Positions 15,652-24,630 are shown, numbered from the stretch's first letter. The stretch is DNA of 64,000 nucleotides from Exilibacterium tricleocarpae (GCF_007004655.1 NZ_ML660098.1:62001-126000), one strand, 5' to 3'. Notes: generated by a model from the sequence alone, not told the origin. Translations and numbers: made by a program.

Positions 15652-16483
15652 TGCCTTTACTCCGCCTGGAAAACGCCGCATCGAAAAAATTGAGCATCGT
15701 CGCCGCCACCGGCTCGGGCCGGACATCGAGAAAGCCATTACCCCAATCCGGAAAGTCACGGCGCTCGCCGTTATTCAACAGCGTATCCACGCGGCGGCTG
15801 TGCGCGTAGAGATCGTCGTTGATATTCATCACCAGCAGCGGCTGTTGCAGCTCGCGCAGGTGGCGGACGTAGGCCTCGGCGTGGTTGAAGGCCGCGCGGT
15901 GGCCCCACTCGTAGTGATCGCCGCCGCGCAGGTTTTCCGCCATCGAATCGGCCGCCATTGCCAGCGTCATACCGGGACCGCGGTAGTGCATGATGCGCTC
16001 CCACATAACGCGGAAACGCTCGCCGCCGGTATCCAGCGCTATGGGGGCAAAGTAGCGGCGGTACTGTTCGAGTTCCGCCGCGGTGAAGATCGGCGCGGAG
16101 ATATTGATTATCTTCGCCACCGCCCCCGGCCGCTGGCGGGCAGCGGCCAACGCCACCATGGAACCGGTGTGATAACCGACAAAATCGACCGCCCCCGGCC
16201 GCCAGTGATCGACCACCTGCCAGACGGCCCGGGCATAGTCTTCGATACTGACTTCGGGCGCTGCGGGCGGATGGTCGGACTCGCCGTAACCGGGATAGTC
16301 CGGCGCCAACACCAGGCGGTCGCGCGCCAGCAGCGGCATGACATTGGCAAACGAGCGACCCGACTTGGGCACCATATGCAGGCAGACGATGGCCGGTTTG
16401 GCTGTCGCCCGACCGGCTACCCGCAGGTGCAGCTGGCCGTATTCCCCGTCGACAAAACACCGGCGCACGCCGGCGGCAGCCAT
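15644..16483 (-). CDS. alpha/beta hydrolase with His in place of the nucleophile Ser
   Basis: A 279-residue alpha/beta-hydrolase fold protein: the strand-turn LVLAPDYPGYGESD, a nucleophile elbow reading VDFVGYHTGSMVAL, and a C-terminal strand LLVMNINDDLYAHS that normally supplies the acid. In the elbow the G-x-S-x-G pattern is GYHTG, so the residue at the nucleophile position is His, not Ser. Either the adjacent Thr or Ser takes over, or the protein is a non-canonical or inactive member. I recall related proteobacterial proteins with the same GYHTG elbow. It overlaps the lipocalin-like gene and follows the TonB receptor closely. Confidence 0.75.
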   Translation of the reverse strand: MAAAGVRRCFVDGEYGQLHLRVAGRATAKPAIVCLHMVPKSGRSFANVMPLLARDRLVLAPDYPGYGESDHPPAAPEVSIEDYARAVWQVVDHWRPGAVDFVGYHTGSMVALAAARQRPGAVAKIINISAPIFTAAELEQYRRYFAPIALDTGGERFRVMWERIMHYRGPGMTLAMAADSMAENLRGGDHYEWGHRAAFNHAEAYVRHLRELQQPLLVMNINDDLYAHSRRVDTLLNNGERRDFPDWGNGFLDVRPEPVAATMLNFFDAAFSRRSKGND

Positions 16484-16494
16484 GCCCGACGGCC

Positions 16495-18702
16495 TTAGAA
16501 ACGATAGCCGAAGTCGACGCCCCAGGTCAGGGGATCGGCGGCATACTGCGAAAACGACGGGGCGGTGGCGGCGCGGGCATACTCCTCATCGGTGAGATTC
16601 TTACCCCAGATAGCCAACTGCCAGGCGCCACTGGCGGGCTCATAGGCAATGCGGGCGTCGACCAGAGTATCGACATCAACCTCGGCATGCGGCGGTGCGT
16701 TGGCGACCAGGTTGAACGACTCGTCTTCAAACGCCAGGTCCAGTCCCGCCGTCAAAACGCCACCGGCTACGGCTGCGGTGTAGACCAGCCCCACCGTTCC
16801 CTTGAGCTCCGGCGCATTTTTTAAATCCAGGTCGCGGGCGCAGGCGATCAGTCCGGCATCGCGGCCCGGCTCGCCCACCGCCGGCACATTGCGGCAACCG
16901 GGGCTGGTACCGGCATTGGTCAAACCCGACGCCTGCCCCGCGGTCAGTTTGGTGTATTCGGCATCGAGGGTGCCGAGGGTGGCGTTCAGTGTCAGGTTTT
17001 GGGTGGCCTTGAACACCAGCTCCAACTCCAGGCCGCTGATTTCCGTCTCGTCAACATTAAAACGGGTAAAGCCGAGCCCGGGAACGGTGCCGGCAATCTG
17101 CAGATTATCGTACTGATTGAAAAAATAGGTGGCGTTCAGGCGCAAGCGGTTATCGAACAGGTCGCTTCTGATACCGACTTCGAACGAATCCAGTTCCTCC
17201 TCGTCGACCGGTAGAAAACAGGCGGTGGCGGAGAAGCAGTCCGGTGACCAGCCACCGCTTTTAAACCCGGTGGAATAGGACAAATACCCCATGACCTGTT
17301 CACTAAACTGTTGGTCCAGGGTAAGCGTGAAGGTGGTGTTGGTAAAATCGACCGATTCGTTGCGGGTAAAACCGGGGATGCCCAGGTTGGCCGCATCCAG
17401 GTCCTTGCTCTCGTCCGTGTAGCGCACTCCGGCGCCTGCGGTCAGCGTGTCGGAGATCGCGTAAGTGCCTTTATAAAAAACCGCAAAGGCGTCGGTCTCA
17501 ACCCCCAACGCAAACGGCAGGAAAAAGACTGAATCCAACTGCACATCTTCAGTAAAGTAATACAGGCCGGCCACGAAGTTGAACGGCCCGCTGGCGTTGG
17601 AGGTCAGGGTTATCTCCTGGCTGAGCTGGTCCTGATCGGTCTCCTGCAGGTAGAGAGCGCCAATTCTGCTGGCCAGATCATCCTCCATCTGCCGGTACCC
17701 GGTCAGCAGCGACAGCGAGTACTCGCCAATTTCACCGGCAATATTCAGTGTCACACCACGGGTTTCGACCTCACTGGAGTAACCCGTAAAGCAGCCGAGG
17801 GTGGTGGAATCGGCTGCGCAGACATTGTCTTCACCGGGCAGGGGTTCGATGGTAAACAAATCGTTATCGGCATCGGCAGACCGCGCGATACTGTCGGGCA
17901 CCGGGTCCGAGTCGTCGCCGGTGTAGTCGAGGGCGAGATTGGCGCTCCAGCCACTGTCAAAATCGTGCAACAGCGCCACTCTGAACGCTTGCATATCCAC
18001 TTCACCGACATTGGTCCCGGCCCGATCGGCGAGGGCGCCGTTGGGGTTGAGGGTATGGAAACCGTCGCGACTCTTACTCAGCAGCGTCGCCCTGACCGCG
18101 GTACTGTCGGACAGGGCCAGGTTGCCGGTCAGGCGGCCGTCGATGCGATCGTCGCTGCCCACGGTGGCTTTCAGTTCGAGCGTGTTTTCCGCCATCTGCG
18201 GCGCTTTGCTGACCAGCTTGATGGCGCCGCCGTTGGAGTTGCGGCCGTACAGCGTGCCCTGCGGTCCCCGCAACACCTCGATGCGCTCAAGGTCCACCAG
18301 ATCGAACAGGGCACCCACCTGGCGGCCTACATAGACGCCGTCTACGTAGATGCCAACCGCGGGATCGGCGGAGACTCTCGATTCGTCCTCACCCACACCG
18401 CGCAGAAATACCCGGGCGCCGCTGGCGGTACCGGTGTTGGTGGCGATACTGATATTGGGTACCTGGTATTGCAGATCGCGCACATTGGCCACCTGCTTTA
18501 ATTCCATATCCTCGGGACCCAGTGCGGTGACGGCGACCGGGACCTCTTGTAAAGAGGCCTCCCGGCGCTGGGACGTCACGGTGATCTCCTCCAGTTCGGA
18601 GCGCAGTCCCTCCCCGGTCTGCGCCATAACCACACTGTGGGCAGCGGCCATCGCCAGTGTCATTGAGGATATCAATACCGTTTTTTGAAAAGTGTCGCTC
18701 AT
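16495..18702 (-). CDS. TonB-dependent receptor
   Basis: A 735-residue outer membrane receptor. It has a signal peptide ending at VVMAQ, a TonB box-like segment (EEITVTSQRRE), a plug domain (about 50-170; VFLRGVGEDESRVSADPAVG, VLRGPQGTLYGRNSNGGAIK), and a beta-barrel ending with the terminal phenylalanine in WGVDFGYRF. The YGRNSNGGAI signature places it in the large marine TonB-receptor group that takes up organic substrates as well as siderophores; no heme or vitamin B12 signature is visible. It heads a probable operon with the hydrolase, lipocalin-like, MFS and dehydrogenase genes. Confidence 0.92.
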   Translation of the reverse strand: MSDTFQKTVLISSMTLAMAAAHSVVMAQTGEGLRSELEEITVTSQRREASLQEVPVAVTALGPEDMELKQVANVRDLQYQVPNISIATNTGTASGARVFLRGVGEDESRVSADPAVGIYVDGVYVGRQVGALFDLVDLERIEVLRGPQGTLYGRNSNGGAIKLVSKAPQMAENTLELKATVGSDDRIDGRLTGNLALSDSTAVRATLLSKSRDGFHTLNPNGALADRAGTNVGEVDMQAFRVALLHDFDSGWSANLALDYTGDDSDPVPDSIARSADADNDLFTIEPLPGEDNVCAADSTTLGCFTGYSSEVETRGVTLNIAGEIGEYSLSLLTGYRQMEDDLASRIGALYLQETDQDQLSQEITLTSNASGPFNFVAGLYYFTEDVQLDSVFFLPFALGVETDAFAVFYKGTYAISDTLTAGAGVRYTDESKDLDAANLGIPGFTRNESVDFTNTTFTLTLDQQFSEQVMGYLSYSTGFKSGGWSPDCFSATACFLPVDEEELDSFEVGIRSDLFDNRLRLNATYFFNQYDNLQIAGTVPGLGFTRFNVDETEISGLELELVFKATQNLTLNATLGTLDAEYTKLTAGQASGLTNAGTSPGCRNVPAVGEPGRDAGLIACARDLDLKNAPELKGTVGLVYTAAVAGGVLTAGLDLAFEDESFNLVANAPPHAEVDVDTLVDARIAYEPASGAWQLAIWGKNLTDEEYARAATAPSFSQYAADPLTWGVDFGYRF

Positions 18703-19018
18703 GTCGCTACCTCCCGCAAAGTGCTGCCGCCCCTGTGGTCCGGCCTGATACCGGCCCGCTGCAACTGTGCTGTGATTTATTGTTAATTAGTCTTTTTAGT
18801 AACTACTACCATTTAGCCTTAATAACATATTGACATATGTTTATATCTATACTAAATCGATGATTCGCCCCTGTCCAGCGCTAAAAGTTGCCGGGGCTTT
18901 TTTGGGGCTTGGTGATTGACTGTGATTGTTGCGAGACTGCGACGGTCGCCGGCAGAGCGGGTCTGGTGCAGGGTCAGCGCGGGGAATCCCGTTACCGCCA
19001 ACCGGCACCTCTTCCGGC
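18703..19018. other. AT-rich upstream region of the TonB receptor
   Basis: No gene is supported here. Bases 18775-18860 are strikingly AT-rich for this window and lie upstream of the receptor, so they probably hold its promoter and operator. I could not find a -35/-10 pair with correct spacing on the minus strand. The GGGGCTTTTTTGGGG stretch at 18893-18908 has only a poor stem. Confidence 0.4.
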
Positions 19019-19179
19019 GGCAGGGTGCGGGGACGTAACTTCAGTTGCGTCCCCGTAGAATGGTGCCACTACCCTATGCTAGAACCACTCCTGCAGTATT
19101 CTGCGAGCGGTGCTGTTAGCACAGGGGAGTGGACCCTCTCGAGGGGGACGCAACTGAAGTTACGTCCCCGCACCCTGCC
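19019..19179. repeat. inverted pair of REP-like sequences
   Basis: A perfect 36-bp inverted repeat: 19019-19054 and 19144-19179, each made of GGCAGGGTGCGGGGACGTAA continuing to CAGTTGCGTCCCC. Each arm contains its own shorter dyad (GGGGACG...CGTCCCC). The 89-base spacer has no ORF of note. The pattern fits a BIME/REP pair of the kind mobilised by RAYT (TnpA-REP) transposases, but no such transposase is in the window. Confidence 0.75.
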
Positions 19180-19288
19180 ACCGCAAGTGTCAGCTTCGAG
19201 TAACAACGAGGAAAAATAGAGACAGCCCCTCTATCAGGGGTCATCAAGGCACCCTGTAGCGGCGAATCCGTCATTACCGGAGCTTGCG

Positions 19289-20731
19289 CTATTGCGAACG
19301 AATAGCCGCATAAGCATCCAGTGCCTGTTGCCGGGTCGCTTTCAAATCCAACACCGGCGCCGGGTAGTTCCCACCCAGATTGACCCCGGCCGCCGCCAGC
19401 ACCTCTGCAGGCGCCTCCCAGGGCGCGTGAATATACTTATCCGGTAACTGAACCAGTTCCGGCACCCAGCGGCGGATATACTGCCCTTCAGCATCGAACT
19501 TCTGCGATTGAGTCACCGGATTGAAGATGCGGAAATAAGGCGCGGCATCGGCACCACTGCCCGCCACCCACTGCCAACTGGCGGCGTTGTTGGCCAGGTC
19601 GGCATCCACCAGCGTATCCCAGAACCAGGCCTCGCCCTCCTGCCAGGGCACCAGCATGTTTTTCACCAGCAGCGAGGCGACGATCATGCGCACCCGGTTG
19701 TGCATCCAACCCGTATGCCAAAGCTCGCGCATACCGGCATCGACCAGGGGATAACCTGTCTTACCCCGCTGCCAGGCCGCCAGCGCAGGGCGGTCACTGC
19801 GCCAGGGAAAGGCGTCAAACTGCCGCCGAAACGGCTGGCTGGGCAGGCTCGGCCAGTGGTGCAACAGATGATAGGAGAATTCCCGCCACCCCATTTCGCG
19901 CAAAAAATGCCCGGCATCGTCCTGAGCCCCCGGAGTCGTCACCGCCTCGCGCTGCAGCGTGTGCCAGATTTGCCGGGCTGAAATCTCGCCAAAGTGCAGA
20001 TGGGGCGAAAGGCGCGAGGTGGAGGCCCGGGCGGGTTGGTCGCGGCCCACTTTGTAACCGATAAGCCCCTCGTGCAAAAAATCACGCAGCCGCTGCTGGG
20101 CGCCGGCCTCGCCCGGGGTCCAGCTCTCGCGCAAACCGCCGGCCCAATCCGGTGCCGTGGGCAACAGGTCCCAATCCCGCAACCGGCCGGCACTCAGGCG
20201 GCGCCGGCAGAACTCGATATGCCGCGGCACCTGCCGGGCCGGGCCGGGAGCCGGTTGTTGTAAGCAGGCCTTCCAATATGGCGTAAACACCTTGAACGGC
20301 TCACCGGCCTGGGTGCGCAACTGTTCCGGCTCGAACAACAGATAGCCGCCGAAGCGCTTGACTTCAATACCACGGGCCGACAATTCGGCATGCAGACCCT
20401 GTTCAACCTGCGCGGCAAAGGGCTCGTACTGGCGTGAAAAATACACGCCGCAGGCGTCAACTTCGTCCACCAGGCGCAGCAGTTCAGCCTGCGCCGCACC
20501 CCGCCGCAGTATCAGGCGACCGCCTCTGTCCTTCAGCGTCTGCTGCAATGCCGCCAGGCTGTGATGCAACCACCAGCGGGCCGCCCCACCGTGGCACCAC
20601 TGACCCGGCGTCTCATCGTCGAGCACGTAGACAGCGAGAATGGGATGCCCGGTTTTGACCGCCGCCCGTAAACCGGGGTTATCATGCAGCCTGAGATCCT
20701 GGCGAAACCAGTATATAATCGGTTGCTTCAC
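19289..20731 (-). CDS. phrB: deoxyribodipyrimidine photolyase
   Basis: A 480-residue class I CPD photolyase. The N-terminal antenna domain begins IYWFRQDLRLHDNPGL. The C-terminal FAD domain shows DAGMRELWHTGWMHNR and WASSGxDA-like NNAASWQWVAGSGADAAPYF with RIFNPVTQSQKFD. The enzyme uses blue light and reduced FAD to split UV-induced pyrimidine dimers. I start at GTG 20731 (VKQPIIYW) with GGAGAG upstream, giving the usual ~475-residue length; the longer open frame only shadows the opposite-strand gene. It is divergent from the DUF523/DUF1722 gene, a pairing often seen in UV- or light-responsive loci. Confidence 0.93.
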   Translation of the reverse strand: MKQPIIYWFRQDLRLHDNPGLRAAVKTGHPILAVYVLDDETPGQWCHGGAARWWLHHSLAALQQTLKDRGGRLILRRGAAQAELLRLVDEVDACGVYFSRQYEPFAAQVEQGLHAELSARGIEVKRFGGYLLFEPEQLRTQAGEPFKVFTPYWKACLQQPAPGPARQVPRHIEFCRRRLSAGRLRDWDLLPTAPDWAGGLRESWTPGEAGAQQRLRDFLHEGLIGYKVGRDQPARASTSRLSPHLHFGEISARQIWHTLQREAVTTPGAQDDAGHFLREMGWREFSYHLLHHWPSLPSQPFRRQFDAFPWRSDRPALAAWQRGKTGYPLVDAGMRELWHTGWMHNRVRMIVASLLVKNMLVPWQEGEAWFWDTLVDADLANNAASWQWVAGSGADAAPYFRIFNPVTQSQKFDAEGQYIRRWVPELVQLPDKYIHAPWEAPAEVLAAAGVNLGGNYPAPVLDLKATRQQALDAYAAIRSQ

Positions 20732-20905
20732 TACACTCTCCACTACTCGACGAAATGACACAGTTACCAGGAAGACCGCGGGCACATTACACCCCGGCGG
20801 GTATACGTACACCGCTGTGGTCCGGATTAGCACCAACTGCGTACCAGCGGCTACACTTTCAGCTAGGCTGTACCGGTCGAACGCATAACCTGGATTGATA
20901 CCGGC

Positions 20906-21865
20906 ATGAACACTAACACGACAGCGCCCAAGATTCCCGTCGGTATCAGCAGTTGCCTGCTCGGCGAAGAGGTGAGATACAACGGCGGCCACAAACGCAA
21001 CGCCTACATCGTCCAGACCCTCGGCGATTATTTCGCGTTTCGGCCCTTCTGCCCCGAAGTGGCCATCGGCATGGGTGTTCCCCGCGAACCGGTGCGACTG
21101 GTGCGCCAGGGTGAGGATATCCGTTGCGTCGGTACCAAGGATGCCACGCTCGATGTCACTGACAGCCTGATCAAATGCGCCGATGAGCAACAAACCTGGC
21201 ACCGCGAAATTTATGGCTACATTTTGAAAAAGGACTCCCCCAGTTGCGGGATGGAGCGGGTCAAGCTCTACCGGGGCCAACATGCCGAACGCGATGCCGT
21301 GGGGATGTATGCACAACGGCTGATGCGCAACTTCCCGAACTTACCGGTGGAGGAAGAAGGCCGGCTCGGGGACGCCGTCTTGCGGGAAAATTTCGTCCAG
21401 CGGATTTTTATCTACTACCGCTGGCAGACACTGCTGGCAAGCGGCGCCACTCACGATGCCCTGTGCCGGTTTCACGCACAGCACAAGATGATTCTCATGA
21501 GCCGCAACCAGGAGATGGCACGGGCACTGGGCCGGTTTCTGTCGGAGGCGGCGGACCTGGCGCTCGACGAGTTGTGCCAAGAATACGGGGCACGCTTGAC
21601 GGAGATACTGAAAATCAGGGCCAGCCGCAAAAATCACGTCAATGTGCTCCAGCATATCCAGGGTTACCTGAAAAGAGAATTGGACAAAGACGACAAAAAA
21701 GAGCTGTCCGAATCTATTGAGCAGTATCGCCTGGGGCTGTTGCCCCTGATCGTGCCGATTACCCTGTTGCGCCATCACTTTCGCAAAAACCCCAATACCT
21801 ACATAGAGGAATCTTTTTACATGCAACCACACCCGAAAGAACTCATGCTGTTAAACAAACTGTAA
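20906..21865 (+). CDS. DUF523 and DUF1722 domain protein (YbgA-like)
   Basis: A 319-residue two-domain protein. Residues 10-150 are DUF523 (VGISSCLLGEEVRYNGGHKR, then YILKKDSPSCGMERVKLY, with conserved cysteines). Residues 165-310 are DUF1722 (IFIYYRWQTLL, then HAQHKMILMSR, and the C-terminal LPLIVPITLLRHHF). E. coli YbgA is encoded next to photolyase, as this gene is here (divergently), so a light- or DNA-repair-linked role is suggested by context. The biochemical activity is unknown to me. Twenty-one bases separate it from hemH. Confidence 0.85.
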   Translation: MNTNTTAPKIPVGISSCLLGEEVRYNGGHKRNAYIVQTLGDYFAFRPFCPEVAIGMGVPREPVRLVRQGEDIRCVGTKDATLDVTDSLIKCADEQQTWHREIYGYILKKDSPSCGMERVKLYRGQHAERDAVGMYAQRLMRNFPNLPVEEEGRLGDAVLRENFVQRIFIYYRWQTLLASGATHDALCRFHAQHKMILMSRNQEMARALGRFLSEAADLALDELCQEYGARLTEILKIRASRKNHVNVLQHIQGYLKRELDKDDKKELSESIEQYRLGLLPLIVPITLLRHHFRKNPNTYIEESFYMQPHPKELMLLNKL

Positions 21866-21886
21866 CCGGGGATTGCATCAACTATC

Positions 21887-22927
21887 ATGGCCCGATACAG
21901 CGCACTCAGCGACAAAAACCACGATCAACTGCACAGCAAACTCAAACAAAACGCGACACGAACCGGAATCCTGATCACCAATCTCGGCACCCCTGATGCG
22001 CCCACACCAGCGGCGCTGCGACGCTACCTGGCCGAGTTCCTCGCCGACCCCCGCGTAGTGGAGATTCCGCGCCTGCTTTGGCTGTGTATTCTGCACGGTA
22101 TCATCCTGCGCATCCGACCGCGCAAATCCGCCGCGCTCTATCGCCAGATATGGTGGGAAAAGGGCTCGCCGCTGCTGGTGATCAGCAGCCGCCAGCGCGA
22201 AAAACTACAGCAGCAGCTCGGCGACGCTGCCGTGGTAAAACTGGGGATGCGTTACGGCAATCCGGCCATTGCCACAGCGTTGCGGGAATTTCAGGCCGAG
22301 GGCATTGACCGCGTCGTGGTGCTGCCGCTCTACCCGCAGTACGGCGGCCCCACCACGGGCGCCACCTTCGATGCCGTTGCCGGGGAGCTGCGCCGCTGGC
22401 GCCGGGTGCCGCAGTTGCACTTTATCAATAGTTATTTTGACAGCCCCGCCTACATCGACGCACTGGGTAAAAGTATTGCCACGTATATCGACAGCCACGG
22501 TATGCCGGACCGACTGCTACTGTCCTATCACGGTATGCCAAAGCAGTTTCTCCTCAGTGGCGACCCCTACTACTGCCACAGCCTCAAAACCACCCGCTTG
22601 CTGCGGGAGCAACTCGGGCTCGACGAAGACCGGGTTATCACCTGCTTCCAATCGCGCTTCGGCAAAGCGGAGTGGTTGCAGCCTTACACCGATAAGACCC
22701 TGGAGACGCTGGCGCAGGATGGTGTGAAAAGCGTCGCCATCGCCTGCCCCGCATTCAGCGTCGACTGCCTGGAAACCCTGGAGGAGATCGCCATTCAAAA
22801 TCGGGAAATTTTTCTCGACGCCGGCGGCAGCCGCTATGATTATATACCCGCGCTCAATGACGGCGATGATCATATTGCAGCGCTGGCGGCATTGGTAAAG
22901 CCCTTTCTACCATCCCACCATGCTTGA
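21887..22927 (+). CDS. hemH: ferrochelatase
   Basis: A 346-residue ferrochelatase, the last enzyme of protoheme synthesis, inserting ferrous iron into protoporphyrin IX. Visible landmarks are ILITNLGTPDAPTPAALRRY at the N-terminus, PLYPQYGGPTTG, the catalytic histidine in LLSYHGMPKQ, and the glutamate segment ACPAFSVDCLETLEEI. It has the usual bacterial length and no C-terminal anchor. It follows the DUF523/DUF1722 gene in the same direction and its 3' end overlaps the channel gene by eight bases. Confidence 0.95.
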   Translation: MARYSALSDKNHDQLHSKLKQNATRTGILITNLGTPDAPTPAALRRYLAEFLADPRVVEIPRLLWLCILHGIILRIRPRKSAALYRQIWWEKGSPLLVISSRQREKLQQQLGDAAVVKLGMRYGNPAIATALREFQAEGIDRVVVLPLYPQYGGPTTGATFDAVAGELRRWRRVPQLHFINSYFDSPAYIDALGKSIATYIDSHGMPDRLLLSYHGMPKQFLLSGDPYYCHSLKTTRLLREQLGLDEDRVITCFQSRFGKAEWLQPYTDKTLETLAQDGVKSVAIACPAFSVDCLETLEEIAIQNREIFLDAGGSRYDYIPALNDGDDHIAALAALVKPFLPSHHA

Positions 22928-23348
22928 TATTTTATTGATCAACAGCCTGTTGATAGCAGCAGTTGTCATTATTCACTTTGAGGCCCTGACCTGCATTTCC
23001 AATATCCTGCCGCGCCTGCCGGATCGACGCCGATTCAAAATTTTATTCGGTATTTTCGGCTCACTGGCCGCCCATGTTGTCGAAATCTGGGCCTTCGCCC
23101 TGGGCTATTATCTGCTGATCCAAGAGGGTGATTTCGGTTTGTTACAAGGCAACACTGCCAACACTCTGCTCGACTGCGCCTATTTTTCCTTCACCACCTA
23201 CACATCTCTCGGACTCGGGGATGTGGAGCCAATCGGCAAAATTCGCTACCTGGCGGGGCTGGAATCACTGACCGGTCTGGTGCTGATCGGCTGGACGGCA
23301 TCGTTTATGTATATCGAGATGCAACGCTACTGGACCAACAATAAATAA
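22920..23348 (+). CDS. potassium channel-like two-helix membrane protein
   Basis: A 142-residue membrane protein. After an N-terminal hydrophobic helix and a second helix (GSLAAHVVEIWAFALGYYLL), it has a pore loop FTTYTSLGLGDVEP followed by a last helix (LTGLVLIGWTASFMYIEMQ). The loop TSLGLGD is close to the K+ selectivity filter TxGxGD, with Leu in place of Tyr/Phe. The family is annotated as ion_trans_2-type channel. The start overlaps hemH, so it is translationally coupled to heme synthesis, for which I know no explanation. There is no regulatory RCK domain. Confidence 0.75.
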   Translation: MLDILLINSLLIAAVVIIHFEALTCISNILPRLPDRRRFKILFGIFGSLAAHVVEIWAFALGYYLLIQEGDFGLLQGNTANTLLDCAYFSFTTYTSLGLGDVEPIGKIRYLAGLESLTGLVLIGWTASFMYIEMQRYWTNNK

Positions 23349-23370
23349 TCGGGGCGCCCCCGGATCACTG

Positions 23371-24384
23371 TCAGTACCCCGAGCGCAGCACGCCCACCAG
23401 TTGATCTGTCTGGTAGGCGTGACGGGCATCTTCCAGGCGTCGCTTTCTCTCCTTGCTGAAAGTCTCGACAATCTCCAGAATCTTTTGCTGCAACCACTGG
23501 TGCGCCGGCGAGTTGTCGGTGCGCTTGTGACTCACCAGCATATAGTTGATCTTTACCGCCGTATCGAGCGGTAACGGCAGCCCGACCACCCCGCCGCTGA
23601 TCTGCGGGTGCTGACTCAAAAACGGCGGCCCGGGCATCAGGCAATCGGTGCGCCGCAACACCTCCATGGCCGTGAACAAATGCGATGTCTCAAACACATC
23701 TTCGAGCTGCTGCTCGTGTTCGGCAAACACGCCGCGGGTCTGGCGCATAAACTCCAGCTCTTCGATATCGGGAATATACAGACTGATCTGCGGATAAGCG
23801 CTGATGTCCTTCCAGGTGATGGCGCCCTGCTGCCGCAGGGGGTGCCCCTGCCGGGCCAGCAGCACCGGCGGCATACCCCCCAGATGGGTGACATTGAAAT
23901 CAGCCCCGTAGCGCGTGCGCTGGATATGGAGGGCAAAATCCAAATTGCCTTCGGCCAGCTGGTCCAGTTGATTTTCGATCCGGCTAATGGTCTGGATGCG
24001 GATATGAGGCGCTTCGCGTTGCAGAATCTCCATCAGCGCCGGCAGTATGCCGATCCCCAGGTATTCGGCCACGGCAATGGTAAATTCACCTTTGAAGTTG
24101 CGCGGGTCAAACGCCCGTGCCGACACCAGTTGCTCGACACCCTGCAGTATCTCTAACAGGCTGGCCTGCAACTCCTTGGCCCGGGGCGTGGGTACCATAC
24201 CGTGGGAGGTACGGGTAAACAGCGGATCGCCGAACATATCGCGCAGGCGGCCCAGGGTTTTACTCATTGCCGACTGGGTGACAAACAATCGCTCGGCCGC
24301 TTTGGAAACATTGCGCTCCTCCAACAGGACCTGCAGTGCCACCAGCAAATTGAGATCCAGACGCGCAACTCGGCGGGTATCCAT
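23371..24384 (-). CDS. LysR-family transcriptional regulator
   Basis: A 337-residue regulator with the N-terminal winged helix-turn-helix (LDLNLLVALQVLLEERNVSK, then AAERLFVTQSAMSKTLGRLR) and a substrate-binding domain of NodD/LeuO type (FNVTHLGGMPPVLLARQGHP). The C-terminus carries an extra ~30-residue basic tail (SKERKRRLEDARHAY). It is divergent from the candidate small RNA unit that starts near 24479. A dyad ATGAAC-CCA-GTTCAT lies 23 bases upstream of its ATG and has the T-N11-A spacing of a LysR site, suggesting autoregulation. Confidence 0.9.
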   Translation of the reverse strand: MDTRRVARLDLNLLVALQVLLEERNVSKAAERLFVTQSAMSKTLGRLRDMFGDPLFTRTSHGMVPTPRAKELQASLLEILQGVEQLVSARAFDPRNFKGEFTIAVAEYLGIGILPALMEILQREAPHIRIQTISRIENQLDQLAEGNLDFALHIQRTRYGADFNVTHLGGMPPVLLARQGHPLRQQGAITWKDISAYPQISLYIPDIEELEFMRQTRGVFAEHEQQLEDVFETSHLFTAMEVLRRTDCLMPGPPFLSQHPQISGGVVGLPLPLDTAVKINYMLVSHKRTDNSPAHQWLQQKILEIVETFSKERKRRLEDARHAYQTDQLVGVLRSGY

Positions 24385-24406
24385 GGTGCCTCCTCCCGGC
24401 AGTGAT

Positions 24407-24421
24407 ATGAACCCAGTTCAT
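24407..24421. promoter_or_regulatory. candidate LysR operator upstream of the lysR gene and sRNA 1
   Basis: Perfect dyad ATGAAC-CCA-GTTCAT with T-N11-A spacing, located between the divergent lysR gene and a promoter-like element at 24443-24472. A binding role is inferred from position and form only. Confidence 0.45.
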
Positions 24422-24478
24422 TTAGCGCATAATTGTAAACCATTAGATGAATACCAGCAGTTTTTTTATACTGGCGCA

Positions 24479-24558
24479 AGTTCGGTGAATACTCCTGAAC
24501 TCTCTCCTCGAGTCTCTACTCGAACAGCCCGTTAGCCCGCACCCAGCGGGCTTTTTTT
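24479..24558 (+). ncRNA. candidate small RNA 1 (tandem pair)
   Basis: A promoter-like element (TTAGAT at 24443-24448, 18-base spacer, TATACT at 24467-24472) is followed at +7 by GCAAGTTCGG and, about 75 bases later, by a strong terminator (AGCCCGC, loop, GCGGGCT then seven T, 24534-24558). No ORF of credible length lies between. The predicted RNA of ~80 nt can fold GTTCGG...GAAC and CTCGAGTCTCTACTCGA hairpins. The promoter and first bases are repeated in the second unit at 24658. No Rfam family is recognised. Confidence 0.45.
24534..24558 (+). terminator. rho-independent terminator of candidate sRNA 1
   Basis: Stem AGCCCGC/GCGGGCT with a five-base loop (24541-24545) and seven T. It reads in the plus direction although no plus-strand gene precedes it. 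Confidence 0.75.
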
Positions 24559-24630
24559 GTGGGGTGTCAGCGTCGCTGTCAAGTTTGCCGGAACCACTGG
24601 AGAGCCGATCAGCAACCTGCTATGAATCAA

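Noticed and set aside
18893-18908. A terminator at GGGGCTTTTTTGGGG
   Set aside because: The only partner (GCCCC at about 18866) leaves a loop of over 20 bases; too weak to call.
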